Source of the DNA: JAAELZ01 sp047639475
GTDB taxonomy: Bacteria > Pseudomonadota > Gammaproteobacteria > Arenicellales > Poriferihabitantaceae
Assembly: GCA_047639475.1 (NCBI GenBank)
Contig: JBLIOD010000004.1
Location: forward strand, 1-64,000
Direction: 5' to 3'
Length of the DNA: 64,000 nucleotides
The position numbers and the translations under genes are program-made. The notes under the pieces are model-generated. The model saw only the letters and a program-made list of their open reading frames with translations. It was not told where the DNA came from and did not search any database. Positions 62,598-64,000 of the stretch are shown piece after piece (positions within the stretch are counted from its first letter, which is position 1; each line of letters opens with the position of its first letter).

Positions 62598-63413
62598 ATG
62601 GAGGTTAGCGTTATCATTCCAACTTATAATCGCGCAGATAAAACCTGCGCGGCTATTGCTTCAGTTATCGCACAAACGCATGCGCCAACAGAAGTGATAG
62701 TGGTAGATGACGGATCAACGGATGAGACCTTGAATACGATTTCATCACAGTTTCCCACTGTCACTTTGTTAACTCAAACTAATGAAGGGGTGAGCAGTGC
62801 CCGAAATACAGGAATAATACAAGCTGCTGGTAAATGGCTGGCTTTTTTGGACTCTGATGATACGTGGTTGCCAGAGAAGTTAGAAAAACAAGCTGCGGCC
62901 AGCAAGGGTAACCCTCAAATAAAAGTCATTCATAGTGACGAGATTTGGATTCGCGACGGGGTTCGGGTTAACCCGATGAAGAAACATCAAAAGCCAACAG
63001 GTTGGATTTATCCTCAGTGTTTGCCCTTGTGCTGCGTATCGCCTTCTAGTGTGCTTATTGAAGCAGCGTTATTCGACGAGGTGGGTCTGTTCGATGAAGG
63101 TTTACCTGCCTGTGAGGACTACGATATGTGGCTGCGAATGTTTTCTCGCTACCCTGTTCATTTGGTGAATGAAGCACTACTGGTAAAAACAGGTGGACAT
63201 GAAGATCAACTTTCTAGAAAGCATTGGGGAATGGATCGTTTTCGCGTCACAGCGTTGCACAATATTTTACAAGCTGGTCTACTAGACAATGCCCAAATAA
63301 AAATAACGACGGATGTCCTAAAAGCAAAATGTGATGTTCTTATAGCTGGCGGCTTGAAGCGTGGTAACACAGACTTGGTAGAGCAGTGCCAATTCATCTC
63401 TGCTAGTCATTAA
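62598..63413 (+). CDS. Family 2 glycosyltransferase
   Basis: A 271-residue GT-A glycosyltransferase. N-terminal VSVIIPTYNRADKTCAAIASVIAQTHAPTEVIVVDDGSTDET, the EGVSSARNTGI stretch, and the DxD-type metal site in WLAFLDSDDTWLPEKL are typical; a later ED (CEDYDMWLRM) probably acts as the catalytic base. No membrane helix is visible. The acceptor is unknown; it lies 32 bases after mdh and two bases before a nucleosidase-like gene, with no other polysaccharide genes here. Confidence 0.88.
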   Translation: MEVSVIIPTYNRADKTCAAIASVIAQTHAPTEVIVVDDGSTDETLNTISSQFPTVTLLTQTNEGVSSARNTGIIQAAGKWLAFLDSDDTWLPEKLEKQAAASKGNPQIKVIHSDEIWIRDGVRVNPMKKHQKPTGWIYPQCLPLCCVSPSSVLIEAALFDEVGLFDEGLPACEDYDMWLRMFSRYPVHLVNEALLVKTGGHEDQLSRKHWGMDRFRVTALHNILQAGLLDNAQIKITTDVLKAKCDVLIAGGLKRGNTDLVEQCQFISASH

Positions 63414-63415
63414 CC

Positions 63416-63997
63416 ATGCGGTCGTTAACGGTTCTAACTGCCACTAAAGCAGAAGCCGCCGCGCTGATTAATCACTTCAAGTTGGTTAAGGGTGAAGTAG
63501 GGCAAAATAGTTATCACAACCAGAACTTAAGCGTTGTAGTGACAGGAATAGGCAAACAAGCAGCGTACCAAAAGGTTAAACAACTAGTTGAGGGTGGTTT
63601 AGGGGTTGATGCCATAGTGAATATTGGGATCGCAGGAGCCAAAGAGTTAGCGGTCGGTAGTTTGGTCTGGCCAAGACGGGTGGGTGACGTAATTATCAAT
63701 AAGGGCCTGCCTGAACAGCAAACTAGCGCGATGCAGGTGCTCTCTTCAGATAAGCCCACACAACCAACAGAAGTAAGGATAATTTATGACATGGAGGCGC
63801 AAGGAATTTGCGATGCATTGACCGCAAAGACAAGCCACGTTCAGGTGTTTTGTGCTAAAGTTATCTCTGATAATGAACGCCATTCGCACAAGCAAATTAG
63901 CGCCCAACAAGCCACTGATTTGATTCGGCGCCATCTTGTTGAATTCGAACGAATGTTCGAGCTTATAGCGCACACTACAGCCGAAACCTACACCTAA
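63416..63997 (+). CDS. Short nucleoside phosphorylase/nucleosidase-like protein
   Basis: A 193-residue protein of the PNP/UDP phosphorylase (MTAN-like) fold. The MTAN-type acidic residues are present: E13 in ATKAEAAAL, E127 in YDMEAQGI and D152 in ISDNER, with NIGIAGAKE at 69-77. It is shorter than most members (about 230) because the central part (about 94-120) is reduced. It might be a methylthioadenosine/adenosylhomocysteine-type nucleosidase, a futalosine hydrolase, or a hopanoid-associated phosphorylase; sequence alone does not decide. Paired with the GT2 gene. Confidence 0.7.
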   Translation: MRSLTVLTATKAEAAALINHFKLVKGEVGQNSYHNQNLSVVVTGIGKQAAYQKVKQLVEGGLGVDAIVNIGIAGAKELAVGSLVWPRRVGDVIINKGLPEQQTSAMQVLSSDKPTQPTEVRIIYDMEAQGICDALTAKTSHVQVFCAKVISDNERHSHKQISAQQATDLIRRHLVEFERMFELIAHTTAETYT

Positions 63998-64000
63998 GCC

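Noticed and set aside
1..64000. tRNA, rRNA, CRISPR, insertion sequence or prophage
   Set aside because: I looked through the intergenic gaps and coding annotations and saw no cloverleaf sequence, repeat-spacer array, transposase or phage gene.

Overview
The window is a dense stretch of bacterial chromosome (about 46-47% GC by eye, very short intergenic gaps, no rRNA, tRNA, CRISPR array, transposase or phage gene that I could find). The gene set and order point to a gammaproteobacterium: dusB-fis, rpsO-pnp, rpsP-rimM-trmD-rplS, hfq-hflX, ilvI-ilvH, E. coli-type asd, XerD, GlnE, and a RelA with a degenerate hydrolase domain. Choline-sulfatase and a trimethylamine-dehydrogenase-like enzyme would suit a marine or osmolyte-using heterotroph, but I cannot name a genus.

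Layout. (1) 1-3351, minus strand: an accessory-looking run with a stand-alone PqqD-like protein, an HprK-like kinase, a PF14907-type nucleotidyltransferase, and then, from its own likely promoter, two Fe(II)/2-oxoglutarate oxygenases (the second cut by the window edge). (2) 3479-6772, plus: relA-mobA-mobB. (3) 6930-18919, plus: a long housekeeping run aroQ-accB-accC-prmA-DUF3426-dusB-fis-purH-purD-vanZ-like-tsaC-hemF-waaA. (4) 18932-23008, minus: choline-sulfatase, YaeQ, a spermidine-synthase-like protein and an MFS transporter. (5) 23187-31079, plus: glnE, then accD-folC-SPOR protein-cvpA-purF. (6) lpxH (minus) and cysS (plus), divergent across a structured 250-bp gap. (7) 33764-38144: rpsO-pnp and the rpsP operon. 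(8) 38213-42843: a periplasmic helical-repeat protein, xerD and an LplT-PlsC fusion. (9) an orphan FimT-type pseudopilin, hfq, hflX, a frameshifted LysE/ArgO exporter and an amidohydrolase. (10) 47855-57861, minus: asd, J-domain protein, a transpeptidase, thyA, folA, DUF6164 protein, a dimethylarginase-like enzyme, an acyl-CoA synthetase, a TMADH-like flavoenzyme and an ElaA-like acetyltransferase. (11) 58168-63997, plus: ilvI-ilvH with a clear terminator, pssA, mdh, a GT2 glycosyltransferase and a short nucleosidase-like protein.

How the genes work together. Much of the window is core metabolism: fatty-acid initiation (accBC here, accD about 17 kb away), purines (purH, purD, purF), folate/dTMP (folC, folA, thyA), branched-chain and aspartate-family amino acids, lipid A/Kdo (lpxH, waaA), translation and RNA decay. 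The parts most worth a second look are the PqqD/HprK/nucleotidyltransferase/oxygenase run at the left edge; two conserved genes (xerD, hflX) whose coding frames extend upstream of every ATG/GTG/TTG and appear to start at AUU and CUG behind well-spaced Shine-Dalgarno-like sequences; a one-base frameshift in a T7 tract in the exporter gene; and the dimethylarginase-like plus TMADH-like gene pair, which suggests a methylamine-yielding degradation route.
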